Below the pieces are notes generated by a model, which was not told where the DNA came from, made no database searches, and saw nothing but the letters and a program-made list of their open reading frames with translations. From Dokdonia sp. Dokd-P16 (lineage in GTDB: Bacteria > Bacteroidota > Bacteroidia > Flavobacteriales > Flavobacteriaceae): a DNA stretch of 64,000 nt. Location of the stretch: the NCBI RefSeq assembly GCF_003095655.1, contig NZ_CP029151.1, positions 1,673,001 through 1,737,000 on the forward strand. Direction: 5' to 3'. Of this stretch, positions 45,521 to 54,605 are shown piece by piece (within the stretch, counting starts at the first letter, position 1; every line of letters starts with the position of its first letter). Both the position numbers and the translations under genes were made by a program.

Positions 45521-46423
45521 TTATCCGTTGATAGCTTCTACCATGTTTATTTTTCCAGGTAACATTTGCTTAAGCATGTTTTCTATACCATTTTTAAGTG
45601 TGAATGTACTAGAAGGACATCCACTACAAGCCCCTTGAAGTATCACAGAGACGTTCTGTGTTTTTGGATCATAGTTTTTGAACATAATATTACCACCATC
45701 ACTTGCAACTGCTGGTTTTACATACTCTTCAATAATATTTACGATTTCCTTAGAAATATCATCTAAAGTCTCAAACTTTTCTTCGGCTATTGCTTCTGCT
45801 TGCTGTGGTGTTTTAAGTTGAGCTGCTGTTACAATTTCTTTACCATCTTGAATATAATCACGTATAAACTCTCTAGTTTCAGTAACAACTTCATCCCACT
45901 CTGCAACATCATACTTTTGAACAGAAATATAATTTTCATCAAAGAAGACTTCCTTTACATAAGGAAGGTGAAACAAAGCTTTTGCCATTGGAGCATTTGC
46001 AGTGTCATCTATACTTTTAAATTCAAAAGCCGTAGTTACAAGCTTCTTGTTTGCAACAAACTTAAGTGTTGATGGATTAGGTGTAGACTCTGCATAAACT
46101 GTTACTGGTATTTTCTTTGCAGCAACATCTTCTATAATAACAAGACCATTATCATTTAAGTAGTCTTCTATTTGATTTGCAACTTCTTGCTGTACATCTA
46201 TCCACTCTACAATGTTGTACTTTTCTATAGCAACAAAGTTTTGAGTAATATATACTGTCTTTACAAATGGAAGATAAAATAACTGTTGAGCAAGCGGCGA
46301 ATTTGCAGCTTCATCTATATTTTTAAATTCGTAGCTGTTATGATTAACTAGAAACTGATCTGCCTGAAATTTTTTAATAGCAGGGTTAGAAGTTCCTTCT
46401 ACAGATATACTATATGTTGACAT
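45521..46423 (-). CDS. Nfu/NifU-type iron-sulfur protein with two N-terminal Nfu domains
   Basis: A 300-residue protein. Two tandem Nfu N-terminal domains occupy about 1-90 and 105-195 (EGTSNPAIKKF...YLPFVKTVYIT; ESTPNPSTLKF...HLPYVKEVFFD). The C-terminal NifU domain (about 220-300) has the cluster motif GACSGCPSS (Cys266, Cys269). It probably assembles or carries Fe-S clusters to targets. The second repeat keeps the canonical TPNPxTLKF; the first has drifted. A TACCTTTG box lies upstream. Confidence 0.9.
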   Translation of the reverse strand: MSTYSISVEGTSNPAIKKFQADQFLVNHNSYEFKNIDEAANSPLAQQLFYLPFVKTVYITQNFVAIEKYNIVEWIDVQQEVANQIEDYLNDNGLVIIEDVAAKKIPVTVYAESTPNPSTLKFVANKKLVTTAFEFKSIDDTANAPMAKALFHLPYVKEVFFDENYISVQKYDVAEWDEVVTETREFIRDYIQDGKEIVTAAQLKTPQQAEAIAEEKFETLDDISKEIVNIIEEYVKPAVASDGGNIMFKNYDPKTQNVSVILQGACSGCPSSTFTLKNGIENMLKQMLPGKINMVEAING

Positions 46424-46437
46424 TGATAATTTTTTTA

Positions 46438-46445
46438 CAAAGGTA
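46438..46445 (-). promoter_or_regulatory. TAnnTTTG promoter box of the Nfu gene
   Basis: TACCTTTG on the minus strand, 14 nt upstream of the ATG at 46423. Confidence 0.5.
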
Positions 46446-46728
46446 TGGAAGATGGAGCGTACTTGGTATATAAAGTATAGGTAATGGCTTTATGAATATT
46501 TATGCTTTGTGTACTTCATGATATAGTTCATTCATTAACAAATAATAGCCATTATTGAGGGTATGTGTATCGTAGTTGGGGAGTTATATGGCGTGAGGTA
46601 TTGTAAAAAGTCCTATATTTGAGAGCTATGGAAGTATTGTCTTTTATAGATTTTACTCAAGTTAAAAGTATACAGTCGTACGAGGCATTATTCCTTCGAT
46701 TTGTAGCCGTATAGAAAAAGAAAAGTCC
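46446..46728. other. Gap between the divergent Nfu and PorP genes
   Basis: No supported coding frame; a 28-codon frame at about 46628-46714 has no family look. The stretch should hold the PorP promoter, but no clear TAnnTTTG box was found near its start. Confidence 0.45.
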
Positions 46729-47730
46729 ATGAGTTTAAAGAAATCCTACTTTCTAATAGCATTGTTTTTTGCACAGTTTGCGATGGCGCAAGAAGGTATT
46801 CCAGTATATCTTGATTATTTACAAGATAATTTATATTTACTTCATCCATCAATGGCTGGAGCTTCTCAAACTACTAAGTTAAGAGGGACCGCTAGATCAC
46901 AATGGGCAGGTGTAGATGACGCTCCAGCACTTCAAACAGTAAGTTTAAATGGTCGAGTAGGAGATAATATAGGGATAGGCGGTGTTCTATTTAATGATAG
47001 TAATGGCTATTTTTCTCAACAAGGGGTGTATGCTACGTTTGCATATCACTTAATGTTAGGACGTAACTATGTAGATTTAAATCAGCTTTCTTTTGGGATA
47101 AGTGCAGGAATTATTCAAGGTAAGCTTGATGAAACTAGCTTTGACCTGACAGATTTTGATCCTATTATAGCGGGGATAGAGCAAAGTGATTCTTACTTGA
47201 ATATAGACTTTGGAATGTCTTACAATTTTTTAAATTTCTCAACGCACTTTACCGTTAAGAATGCAATCCCTGTGAAGCGTGATATCTTCAGTGAGGATTT
47301 TGAGCCAAATAACCAACGTCGTTATCTAATATCTATGGCGTATACAATTTCACCTAGTTATTCTGAATGGAGTTTTGAACCATCAGTAATGTTTCAGGCA
47401 ACAGATAGCACAGGAGAAGCTACTTTAGATGTAAACGGTAAGGCATATTATAAAACAGACTGGGGTAGATTATGGGGAGGACTTTCTTATAGAAGAAGTT
47501 TTGACGGAGCAGAATTTACTACTAATGGTGAATCTGTAGACACTCAAAAACTTCAATATGTAACGCCATTTGTAGGAGGTATGTATGATCGTTTTATGTT
47601 AGGCTATACATATTCATATCAAAGTAACTCAGTAGTACTTACTAATGGTGGTTTTCATCAAATTACGCTCGGTATCAACCTTGGTAAAAATAAAGAACCT
47701 TATGATTGTAATTGTCCAGCTATCAACTAG
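46729..47730 (+). CDS. PorP/SprF family type IX secretion membrane protein
   Basis: A 333-residue outer-membrane protein with a signal peptide (MSLKKSYFLIALFFAQFAMAQ). IPVYLDYLQDNLYLLHPSMAGAS is the classic PorP/SprF opening; the rest is a beta-barrel ending in ITLGINLGKNKEPYDCNCP. Such proteins help attach type IX-secreted surface adhesins to the cell. In many flavobacteria the gene follows a giant adhesin gene; none is adjacent here. The OmpA gene is convergent, separated by a terminator. Confidence 0.9.
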   Translation: MSLKKSYFLIALFFAQFAMAQEGIPVYLDYLQDNLYLLHPSMAGASQTTKLRGTARSQWAGVDDAPALQTVSLNGRVGDNIGIGGVLFNDSNGYFSQQGVYATFAYHLMLGRNYVDLNQLSFGISAGIIQGKLDETSFDLTDFDPIIAGIEQSDSYLNIDFGMSYNFLNFSTHFTVKNAIPVKRDIFSEDFEPNNQRRYLISMAYTISPSYSEWSFEPSVMFQATDSTGEATLDVNGKAYYKTDWGRLWGGLSYRRSFDGAEFTTNGESVDTQKLQYVTPFVGGMYDRFMLGYTYSYQSNSVVLTNGGFHQITLGINLGKNKEPYDCNCPAIN

Positions 47731-47761
47731 CATTCGGTTAAATAATTTGGTTTAAAATATA

Positions 47762-47795
47762 AAAAAATCCCTCGCAGTTATGGCGAGGGATTTTT
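47762..47795. terminator. Bidirectional terminator between porP and ompA
   Basis: AAAAATCCCTCGC (47762-47774) pairs perfectly with GCGAGGGATTTTT (47782-47794). Confidence 0.92.
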
Positions 47796-47825
47796 TAGTT
47801 TGCTAACTGTAAAAGAATATCGCTC

Positions 47826-48707
47826 TTATTCATTTGAAGCCATTAGTGCTAGAAATTTATCAAGGTTAGGAAGAATTAAAATTCTCGTTCTTCTATTTCT
47901 TGACATATTCTCTTTACTATCATTTTCTACTAAAGGCACATAGCTACTACGTCCAGAAGCAATTAGTTTTGATGGATCTACATTGTGCTTAGTTTGCAGC
48001 TCACGTACGATTGCTGTAGCGCGTTGTACACTTAAATCCCAGTTGTCTTTGAGGTATGAGCCTTTCTTTACAGTACGGCTATCTGTGTGACCTTCTACCA
48101 TTACTTCTACAGCTGGTTCAGAATTTACAACGGCAGCAATACGTCTTAAAAGAGCATCTGCTTCCTTGCTTACTCTATAACTCCCAGAGCGGAATAGCAT
48201 TTTATCTGAAATAGAAATCTGTACTACAGTATTATCTATATCAATGTTAATATCATCAAGGGCATTAGCTCCGTAAATATCTTTATCAAGGTTACGTTTA
48301 AGTTTATGAGAAACTGCAAGATTCATAGAGTCCTCTAGTGTTTGTGCTTGCGCTAGTTCGCTAGGATCTACATTTGCGAGTGCTGCTCTTAACTTCTGTT
48401 TCGTGTTTTCTGACATTACAGTACCATTCTTAGTAATCTCAAATTTAGCATCGTTAGAAGCTTGTAAATCAACGTTAGTGTCACGTAAAGAATTGATTTT
48501 AGTATTGTAGTCATCTACACGTTGCTCTATAGCTGCATATTTTGCTTCTATTTCCTCTTTTTCTACTTTAGTTTTAGTCAAAGTGACTTTTGTAGTGTCA
48601 TACTCAGATTGAAGTTGAGTGTATTTCTTTTTTGAAACGCAAGAGGTAAGTGCTCCAGCAGTCATTGCAATAAGTAAGGTATTCTTTGTAACTCTTGAAA
48701 TAATCAT
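47826..48707 (-). CDS. OmpA family lipoprotein
   Basis: A 293-residue protein with a lipoprotein signal (TAGALTSC, Cys23), a coiled coil (about 28-85) and a C-terminal OmpA peptidoglycan-binding domain (about 165-285, DKMLFRSGSYRVSKEADALLRRIA; VEGHTDSRTVKKGSYLKDNWDLSVQRA; NRRTRILILP). It would anchor the outer membrane to peptidoglycan. Monocistronic. Confidence 0.9.
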   Translation of the reverse strand: MIISRVTKNTLLIAMTAGALTSCVSKKKYTQLQSEYDTTKVTLTKTKVEKEEIEAKYAAIEQRVDDYNTKINSLRDTNVDLQASNDAKFEITKNGTVMSENTKQKLRAALANVDPSELAQAQTLEDSMNLAVSHKLKRNLDKDIYGANALDDINIDIDNTVVQISISDKMLFRSGSYRVSKEADALLRRIAAVVNSEPAVEVMVEGHTDSRTVKKGSYLKDNWDLSVQRATAIVRELQTKHNVDPSKLIASGRSSYVPLVENDSKENMSRNRRTRILILPNLDKFLALMASNE

Positions 48708-48841
48708 AAGTGTTTAGTTTAGTGTTTACTTCTTAGTTATACGGTGCGAAGTTTTTATATAGACGTTAAGGATATCATAAAGTAAAACATATTACACATA
48801 ATAAAATATGTAATATGTTTATAACCAGATATTTGGAATAG

Positions 48842-50011
48842 TTATTCCCAACTGTAATTTTTTGCGCGGCCTTGTTTTTTTATAGCATCTATTAGTGCAT
48901 TTCTCAATTCGTTATCTGATGTGTCTGTTTTAGAATCAACAAACTCTTGTCGTTTTTTATTAAGCGATGCAATTTCTTGTTGTATTGTCTTGCGTTGCTT
49001 TTTCTTCTTAGAAACGTACTCTTTTATCTCCTTTTCGGTTTTCCCTTTGAGTTCTTGAGGTAAACTAGTTTCTTTAAGTTCTACTATGATTTCTTCATTT
49101 TCTTCCATAGCATCTACGAGGTCCCAGCTAGTATTTTTATATAGTCTAGAGCTTTTGCTTACTGCTCGCTTTACAGCATTTGCATTTCCATATGACTGTG
49201 CATTGCTGTCTTGACTACTTTGTAAGGCCATTTTAGAAGGGGCTAGGTTGCCATAACCTACATAGGTTTTGTTAAGTTCTTCATTCTTACGTAAGATTTT
49301 ATCATCGTATGGAGATGGGATGTGCACTGTTGCTTTATCACTATTTATAGCAATATAATCTCCTTGTGTAAGGGATGCGCCATCTTTCCAATTTGTGTTG
49401 AGCCCTTCATTATAATCACCACAAAAAATTGTGTTTATAGTAACATCCTTTCCGCAGGCATTGCTGGCAGCATCTTGGTAACGCACTGGACCTTGATCAA
49501 AAGGTTCATTACCAGCTATAAAAATAAGATTGAGATCGTTTTTATTTTTACCCCACTCTAATTGATTGAGCGAACTTTGAATCACATTACCGCAGTACTC
49601 GTTACCTCCATTTGTTGTCAGAGAAAAGAGGTTTTTAGAGATTTCATCAAGATCTGTGCTAAAAGCACTCACCATACGTATATATCCTTCTCTTGCATTG
49701 AGCCTGTCATTTCCATATTCATAAAGTGCGATTTTAAGGTCTGGACGGCTTTCATCTCCGCACTTAGCTTCGGCTAGTTCGTTGACTAGCTCCCACAATT
49801 GTGCTCGTGCTTGATCTATAAGACCATCCATACTATTAGAAGTGTCTAAGAGTAGTGCTACTTTAATGGTATTTTGAACGGGATCTTTTGTAAATGATGG
49901 TATATGATTTTTTTCCGCTTTCGCGAAAGCGTACTCATTCCCATGTAAGTTTGTTGCGAGTAGTCCATTGTGCATAGCTAGTGTAATTGCTAGGATAAAA
50001 AGAGTTTTCAT
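48842..50011 (-). CDS. Exported von Willebrand factor A domain protein
   Basis: About 389 residues from ATG 50011, which opens a signal peptide (MKTLFILAITLAMHNGLLA); the longer frame to 50050 lacks one. A VWA domain follows (about 48-245) with MIDAS motif DTSNS (ALLLDTSNSMDGL) and FIAGNEPF. The C-terminal part is a lysine-rich helical region (KGKTEKEIKEYVSKKKKQRKTIQQEIASLNKKRQEF). The palindrome encodes AFAKA right after the signal peptide. Function is unknown; metal-dependent protein binding in the periplasm is likely. Confidence 0.85.
   Translation of the reverse strand: MKTLFILAITLAMHNGLLATNLHGNEYAFAKAEKNHIPSFTKDPVQNTIKVALLLDTSNSMDGLIDQARAQLWELVNELAEAKCGDESRPDLKIALYEYGNDRLNAREGYIRMVSAFSTDLDEISKNLFSLTTNGGNEYCGNVIQSSLNQLEWGKNKNDLNLIFIAGNEPFDQGPVRYQDAASNACGKDVTINTIFCGDYNEGLNTNWKDGASLTQGDYIAINSDKATVHIPSPYDDKILRKNEELNKTYVGYGNLAPSKMALQSSQDSNAQSYGNANAVKRAVSKSSRLYKNTSWDLVDAMEENEEIIVELKETSLPQELKGKTEKEIKEYVSKKKKQRKTIQQEIASLNKKRQEFVDSKTDTSDNELRNALIDAIKKQGRAKNYSWE
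49916..49931. repeat. Iterated palindrome copy 16 (inside VWA gene)
   Basis: A perfect 16-bp copy read as AFAKA (EYAFAKAEKN), just after the signal peptide. Confidence 0.95.
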
Positions 50012-50219
50012 TTGCTGATTTTTATGATGAATAGAGTTCAAAATTATCATTATGAAAAGTCAAATTTTATGTAGAATGAGGGAATAGGACGTATGAATGA
50101 GTAAACGACCTTAGATGATTAGTAAAAGGAACGTTTTTGTACGTAAAAGCATGAAAATAGGCGTGTTTGCTTCTTTTGTGATTTTAAGAAGCTATTTTTT
50201 TAGAGTAAGTTTGAATATA

Positions 50220-52418
50220 ATGAAAACTAGAAATAACATATTATTTATACTTATTCTTTTATTAGGATCGTACACAGCTTTTGCACAACAAGAACGTGAG
50301 GCGGTTAGTAGAAGTACGAATCGAGTTTTTACTTTAAAAGGAAGTATACTTGATACTGAGTATATGAAGCCTGTTGCCAAGGCAAATGTAGAGGTAACTG
50401 GTGGGGCCTACACCACCTCAGGGAGTGATGGTGAATTTAGAATAGCCGCCAAAGTAGGTGATGAGCTTGTAATACGTAGTGAAGATTTTGAGACGGTCTT
50501 TTACACGATTAAAGATCAACAGCGAATAAAATTAGAAGTGAGACCTATAGAAAAAATGGTTGAGTTTGATGAGGTTTTAGATGTTCAAGCTCCTCCTATT
50601 ACTTTTAACTCACTCATTAATCAAGCAACGTTAGTTTACAAATCAAATGCCGCAGCTGGTGTTGATAAAGTTGCACAAGCACTTTCTGTCTCTACTATTA
50701 CCACAAGTGAAAGAGCCAGAAGTTTCAAATTACTAGGAGATATTTATAGTCACTGGAAACAGTATGATCTTGCGGTCACTAATTATAAGTTAAGTATTAA
50801 AAATGAGCCAAGTATTGCAGTAGAAATTGCGCTTGCTCAGGCATATTATAATAATAAGAACTATCAGGAATGTATAAGATTATACACCAGGCTTGCAGAG
50901 ATGAACCTCACTGCAACACAACAAATAACTGTAAAGGAAGGACTAGGTGATGCTTATGTTGCAACTGGAGACTATGTAACTTCTATTACAAATTATGAAG
51001 AGGTGGAGAAAAAAGTCACCCAGCTGCAAAAGCCATCAGACGCAGCAAGGCTTAATACAAAGATAGGAGATGCTTATGATCAGCAAGGTGCACCGCAAGC
51101 AGCTGCTTTAAATTACTCTAAGGCTGCCGAGTTATCTAATATCGAAAAAACAGAGTCTGCTGTAAGAGCAAAGACAAAAGTAGCAGATTATTATAGTAGG
51201 AATAAATCTTATGATGCAGAGATTGAGCTACGTAAATCTGCAATTGAGGATATAAATCTGGTTGCACCAGATTCTATATCTAATGATGATGTAATAACCG
51301 TCCAGAAGCAAAACTATAAGATAGGATTTGCACTAGCCGCACAAAATAAATATGATGAGTCTATTACTTTTTTAGAGAAGAGTATAGAAGAAGCACGTGA
51401 TAAGGAAGACATTGTAGTCGAGAAAAATGCAAGACGCAGACTCTCTGAAGTATATCGTGATAAGGGCGATATTAATAAAGCAAAGGAAGCTTACGAAGCA
51501 TATAAAAACATTGTAGACCTTAGCTATAGTCGCAAGGAGCAAGAAATCTCTCAAGCCACCCGCTTTGCAAAGGACATTACCGAAAAGCAGAATAGAATTA
51601 TTAGTCTAGAAAAAGACAGACAGCTTAATGAAAGTCGCTACCAGCTCGCTTTTCAAGAACAAGAACTGGTAGAGGCTAGAGATACTAGACAAAAAGTAAT
51701 TATTGGATCACTCATACTTGTTACAGCATTATTGCTACTTACGGCATTCTCTATGTATAGAAGTAGTAAGAAGCAACAATATGCAAATAATCTACTTGCT
51801 CTTAAAAGCTTGCGATCACAAATGAATCCGCATTTTATTTTTAATGCCTTGAATTCGGTTAATAGTTTTATAGCTACTAATGATGAGCGTACGGCAAATA
51901 AATATCTTTCAGATTTCTCTATCCTCATGAGAGCCGTGCTAGAGAATAGTGAGGAAGATTTTATACCGCTGTCTAGCGAGATAGACCTTATCAAGAGGTA
52001 CACAATGCTGGAGCATTTTAGATTTAAAGATCGTTTTGATTATGAGATTGAGGTAGATAAAGCGCTAGATGTAAGCTCTTTTATGATTCCACCTATGTTA
52101 TTGCAGCCTTATGTAGAAAACGCTGTGTGGCATGGAATGCGTTACAAAGAAGAGAAAGGTATGCTGCGCATTAGTTTTGATCAAAAGGATGAGAATACAG
52201 CAATAATAACCGTCTCAGATGATGGGGTAGGGCGTACACGTAGTAAAGCATTGAAAACTGAGAACCAAAAGAAACAAAAATCTAAGGGAATGGGGAATAT
52301 TAAAAAGCGAATTGCCATTCTCAATGAGATGTACGGTGATCGTATCGCTGTTACCGTCTCTGATGTATTTGATTCAGGAGAAGGAACAAAAGTGACGCTA
52401 ACGCTTAAAAAAGTATAA
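50220..52418 (+). CDS. LytS-type sensor histidine kinase with TPR and carboxypeptidase-like domains
   Basis: About 732 residues from ATG 50220, giving the signal peptide MKTRNNILFILILLLGSYTAFAQQ. A carboxypeptidase-regulatory-like beta-sandwich (about 35-110, FTLKGSILDTEYMKPVAKANVEVTGG) is followed by TPR repeats (about 140-430), a coiled coil, a membrane helix (about 515-535) and a His_kinase/HATPase module (SLRSQMNPHFIFNALNSVNSF; LQPYVENAVWHGM; DDGVG). It is the partner of the LytTR regulator 3 nt downstream. Stimulus is unknown. Confidence 0.9.
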   Translation: MKTRNNILFILILLLGSYTAFAQQEREAVSRSTNRVFTLKGSILDTEYMKPVAKANVEVTGGAYTTSGSDGEFRIAAKVGDELVIRSEDFETVFYTIKDQQRIKLEVRPIEKMVEFDEVLDVQAPPITFNSLINQATLVYKSNAAAGVDKVAQALSVSTITTSERARSFKLLGDIYSHWKQYDLAVTNYKLSIKNEPSIAVEIALAQAYYNNKNYQECIRLYTRLAEMNLTATQQITVKEGLGDAYVATGDYVTSITNYEEVEKKVTQLQKPSDAARLNTKIGDAYDQQGAPQAAALNYSKAAELSNIEKTESAVRAKTKVADYYSRNKSYDAEIELRKSAIEDINLVAPDSISNDDVITVQKQNYKIGFALAAQNKYDESITFLEKSIEEARDKEDIVVEKNARRRLSEVYRDKGDINKAKEAYEAYKNIVDLSYSRKEQEISQATRFAKDITEKQNRIISLEKDRQLNESRYQLAFQEQELVEARDTRQKVIIGSLILVTALLLLTAFSMYRSSKKQQYANNLLALKSLRSQMNPHFIFNALNSVNSFIATNDERTANKYLSDFSILMRAVLENSEEDFIPLSSEIDLIKRYTMLEHFRFKDRFDYEIEVDKALDVSSFMIPPMLLQPYVENAVWHGMRYKEEKGMLRISFDQKDENTAIITVSDDGVGRTRSKALKTENQKKQKSKGMGNIKKRIAILNEMYGDRIAVTVSDVFDSGEGTKVTLTLKKV

Positions 52419-52421
52419 TAC

Positions 52422-53156
52422 ATGAAGCTCAAAACTATTATAGTAGAAGACGAAGAGACGAGTAGAGAGATCTTGCGTAACTATCTTACTAAGTACTGTC
52501 CTAAAGTTGACATTGTAGGTGAGGCAGCAAATGTTGATGAAGCGTTAATATTGATAAGAAATCATGAACTTGATTTAGTTTTTCTAGATGTAGAAATGCC
52601 TAAGGGAAATGCTTTTGATTTACTGGAGCAAGTAGGCGACCGTAGTTTTGAGACGGTTTTTGTAACGGCATATAATCAGTATGCCATGGACGCGCTTAAT
52701 ACGCACGCATCTTACTATTTACTAAAGCCAGTTTCAATAGATGAGCTCATAAAGGCGGTAGATTATGTGAGTGAGGTAAAGACAAAAGAAAATGCTTTAG
52801 AGAATAAAGTGCTCACTGCACATACCATTGACAAGCAAGGTAAAATCACTATTCCAGTACAAGATGGTTTTGAAGTGTTATCTGCACAAGATATTTTGTA
52901 TTGCAAGGCAGATGATAATTACACAGAGATATTTTTGAAAGGAGGTGATAAAAAGTTAGTAAGTAAAACACTGAAGTTTTTTCAAGATGCGCTTACAGAT
53001 TTTGGATTTGCACGTGTTCATAAATCATATTTAGTGAATGTTAATGAAATCACTGCCTATAAAAAGGGTAAAGGAGGAAGCGTCATATTAAGTAACGGGA
53101 AAGAAGTGATGGTTTCTGCTAGTCAAAAAGCAAACCTACTCACGTATTTTCAATAA
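52422..53156 (+). CDS. LytTR family response regulator
   Basis: A 244-residue protein. The receiver domain (1-120) has the phospho-acceptor Asp56 (LVFLDVEMP). The C-terminal LytTR DNA-binding domain (about 140-244) shows ILYCKADDNYTEIFLKGGDKKLVSKTLKFF and FARVHKSYLVNVNEI. It starts 3 nt after the kinase stop, so the two are one operon. Target genes are not visible from this window. Confidence 0.93.
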   Translation: MKLKTIIVEDEETSREILRNYLTKYCPKVDIVGEAANVDEALILIRNHELDLVFLDVEMPKGNAFDLLEQVGDRSFETVFVTAYNQYAMDALNTHASYYLLKPVSIDELIKAVDYVSEVKTKENALENKVLTAHTIDKQGKITIPVQDGFEVLSAQDILYCKADDNYTEIFLKGGDKKLVSKTLKFFQDALTDFGFARVHKSYLVNVNEITAYKKGKGGSVILSNGKEVMVSASQKANLLTYFQ

Positions 53157-53165
53157 TTAATCCGA

Positions 53166-53972
53166 CTAAAAATCAAGTTTCTTGATAGTGATAATAGGTG
53201 GAGGTGTTACGCTTTCGCGAAAGCGTACTAACACTTTTTCTAAAATACTGGGATCCCCATTTGTAAATAATTGATGATTTCCAGTCGTTGCAGTATGCAA
53301 GGCTTTTATTTCTGTAAGAACAGACTTAGTCTGGCGAGCAACGGCTAGTCCAGAATCTATGATGGTAACTTCTTTAGGTAATAATTCAGTTAGAAGTGGG
53401 ATGAGATATGGATAGTGACTACATCCTAAAACGAGATAATCTATTTCTTGGGCAATCATTGGGTCTACATATGACTTAAGAAGTTTTTTTAAAACCGTAC
53501 TCTCAAGATCTCCCTTCTCTATAAGTGGTACGAGGCCTTCTCCTATAACTTCTATAACTTTAGTTCCCTGTGTCCACTTTTCTGAAGTATCTTGAAATAG
53601 AGTGCTGTTTAGCGTTCCCTTGGTTGCTAGAATACCAATGGTCTTATTTTTAGAATTGAGTGCCGCAGGCTTAATAGCTGGTTCAATGCCTATAAATGGG
53701 ATGTCATAATTTTTCCTTAGGTAGTCAATGGCGTTTGTGGTTGCGGTATTGCAAGCAACAACAATAATTTTTGCGCCTAGTTGTATAAGCTTTTCTGTGT
53801 TTTTTACGGATAAAGTAATTATTTCCTCTTTTGATTTTGCTCCATAAGGTGCATGCTTACTATCGGCAAGGTATATGGTGTTTTCATACGGTAGGTGTGT
53901 GACTACTTCTTTCCAGATGGAAGTGCCGCCTATACCACTATCAAAAAGTCCAATGTTACCTTTGTATTGCAT
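53166..53972 (-). CDS. murI: Glutamate racemase
   Basis: A 268-residue cofactor-independent racemase making D-glutamate for peptidoglycan. GLFDSGIGGTSIW, the first catalytic Cys74 (VVACNTATTN) and second catalytic Cys184 (VLGCSHYPYL) are present. The palindrome encodes RFRES near residue 250, in the C-terminal tail (VLVRFRESVTPPP). It lies downstream of the ompH genes on the same strand, behind a terminator. Confidence 0.96.
   Translation of the reverse strand: MQYKGNIGLFDSGIGGTSIWKEVVTHLPYENTIYLADSKHAPYGAKSKEEIITLSVKNTEKLIQLGAKIIVVACNTATTNAIDYLRKNYDIPFIGIEPAIKPAALNSKNKTIGILATKGTLNSTLFQDTSEKWTQGTKVIEVIGEGLVPLIEKGDLESTVLKKLLKSYVDPMIAQEIDYLVLGCSHYPYLIPLLTELLPKEVTIIDSGLAVARQTKSVLTEIKALHTATTGNHQLFTNGDPSILEKVLVRFRESVTPPPIITIKKLDF
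53210..53225. repeat. Iterated palindrome copy 17 (inside murI)
   Basis: A perfect 16-bp copy with TA/TA flanks, read as RFRES about 15 residues from the MurI C-terminus. Confidence 0.95.
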
Positions 53973-53983
53973 GTATCTAAAAT

Positions 53984-54014
53984 AAAAAACTGCCCTTTAA
54001 AAAAGGGCAGTTTT
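53984..54014 (-). terminator. Terminator of the bamA-ompH operon
   Basis: AAAACTGCCCTTT (53986-53998) and AAAGGGCAGTTTT (54002-54014); the A-run on the left supplies U for minus-strand transcripts. A second small hairpin TTTTCGC/GGCGAAA follows at 54024-54041. Confidence 0.88.
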
Positions 54015-54053
54015 CAATATTTGTTTTCGCTTAGGCGAAAGAATATTTTAAAA

Positions 54054-54566
54054 TTATATTCCTAAAGAAGCTTTTGCATCTGGCATTAAATCATAACCAT
54101 CTGCCATGATAACTCCTCCAGCTCCTGGCGTAGAATCAAGTACGAATTCAAAACCTTTTGCTCTTGCAACTTTTTGAATAGCTACTCTTGCTTTTTCAAT
54201 AATAGGCTTGATAAGTTCTTGCTGTTTAGTTTCTAGTGTCTGTAATGCAGATTGTTGATACTTTGCAATGTTAGTGCGTGTTTCTTGAACTTCTTGCATA
54301 CGTCTTCCATTCTCCTCATCAGTTTGAGTTTCTGCCTCACGATTATAACGCTCATACGTCTTTTGAAGCTCTGCACCCATAGCAGAAATTTCTGTATCAT
54401 ATGATTTCTGAAGCTTTTCTAGCTCAGACATTGCGTTCTTATATGTAGGCATAGCTTCTACAAGAGACTGTGAGTTAATGTGTGCAACTTTGCTTTGTGC
54501 TTGCATAGCGCTACTCATTCCTACGATAAGTGCAATTGCTGCTAATACTTTTGTAAACTGTTTCAT
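54054..54566 (-). CDS. OmpH/Skp family periplasmic chaperone, short form
   Basis: A 170-residue protein with signal peptide (ending SSAMQAQ). AHINSQSLVEAMPTYKNAMSELEKLQKSYDTEI begins the Skp-like helical arms, and the C-terminal GFEFVLDSTPGAGGVIMADGYDLM closes the core. Skp-type proteins hold unfolded outer-membrane proteins on their way to BamA. It is last of the bamA-ompH-ompH run. Confidence 0.9.
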   Translation of the reverse strand: MKQFTKVLAAIALIVGMSSAMQAQSKVAHINSQSLVEAMPTYKNAMSELEKLQKSYDTEISAMGAELQKTYERYNREAETQTDEENGRRMQEVQETRTNIAKYQQSALQTLETKQQELIKPIIEKARVAIQKVARAKGFEFVLDSTPGAGGVIMADGYDLMPDAKASLGI

Positions 54567-54605
54567 TTTAATCTAATTTGAGTTAAGTGTAATAATTAAT
54601 AAGGG

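Noticed and set aside
46628-46714. 28-codon frame before the PorP gene
   Set aside because: No signal peptide, no recognisable features and too short to support.
54024-54041. TTTTCGC-TTA-GGCGAAAG hairpin resembling the iterated palindrome
   Set aside because: It shares only the outer TTTCGC/GCGAAA halves, is split by extra bases and lacks the central TCGCGA. It is part of the terminator region.
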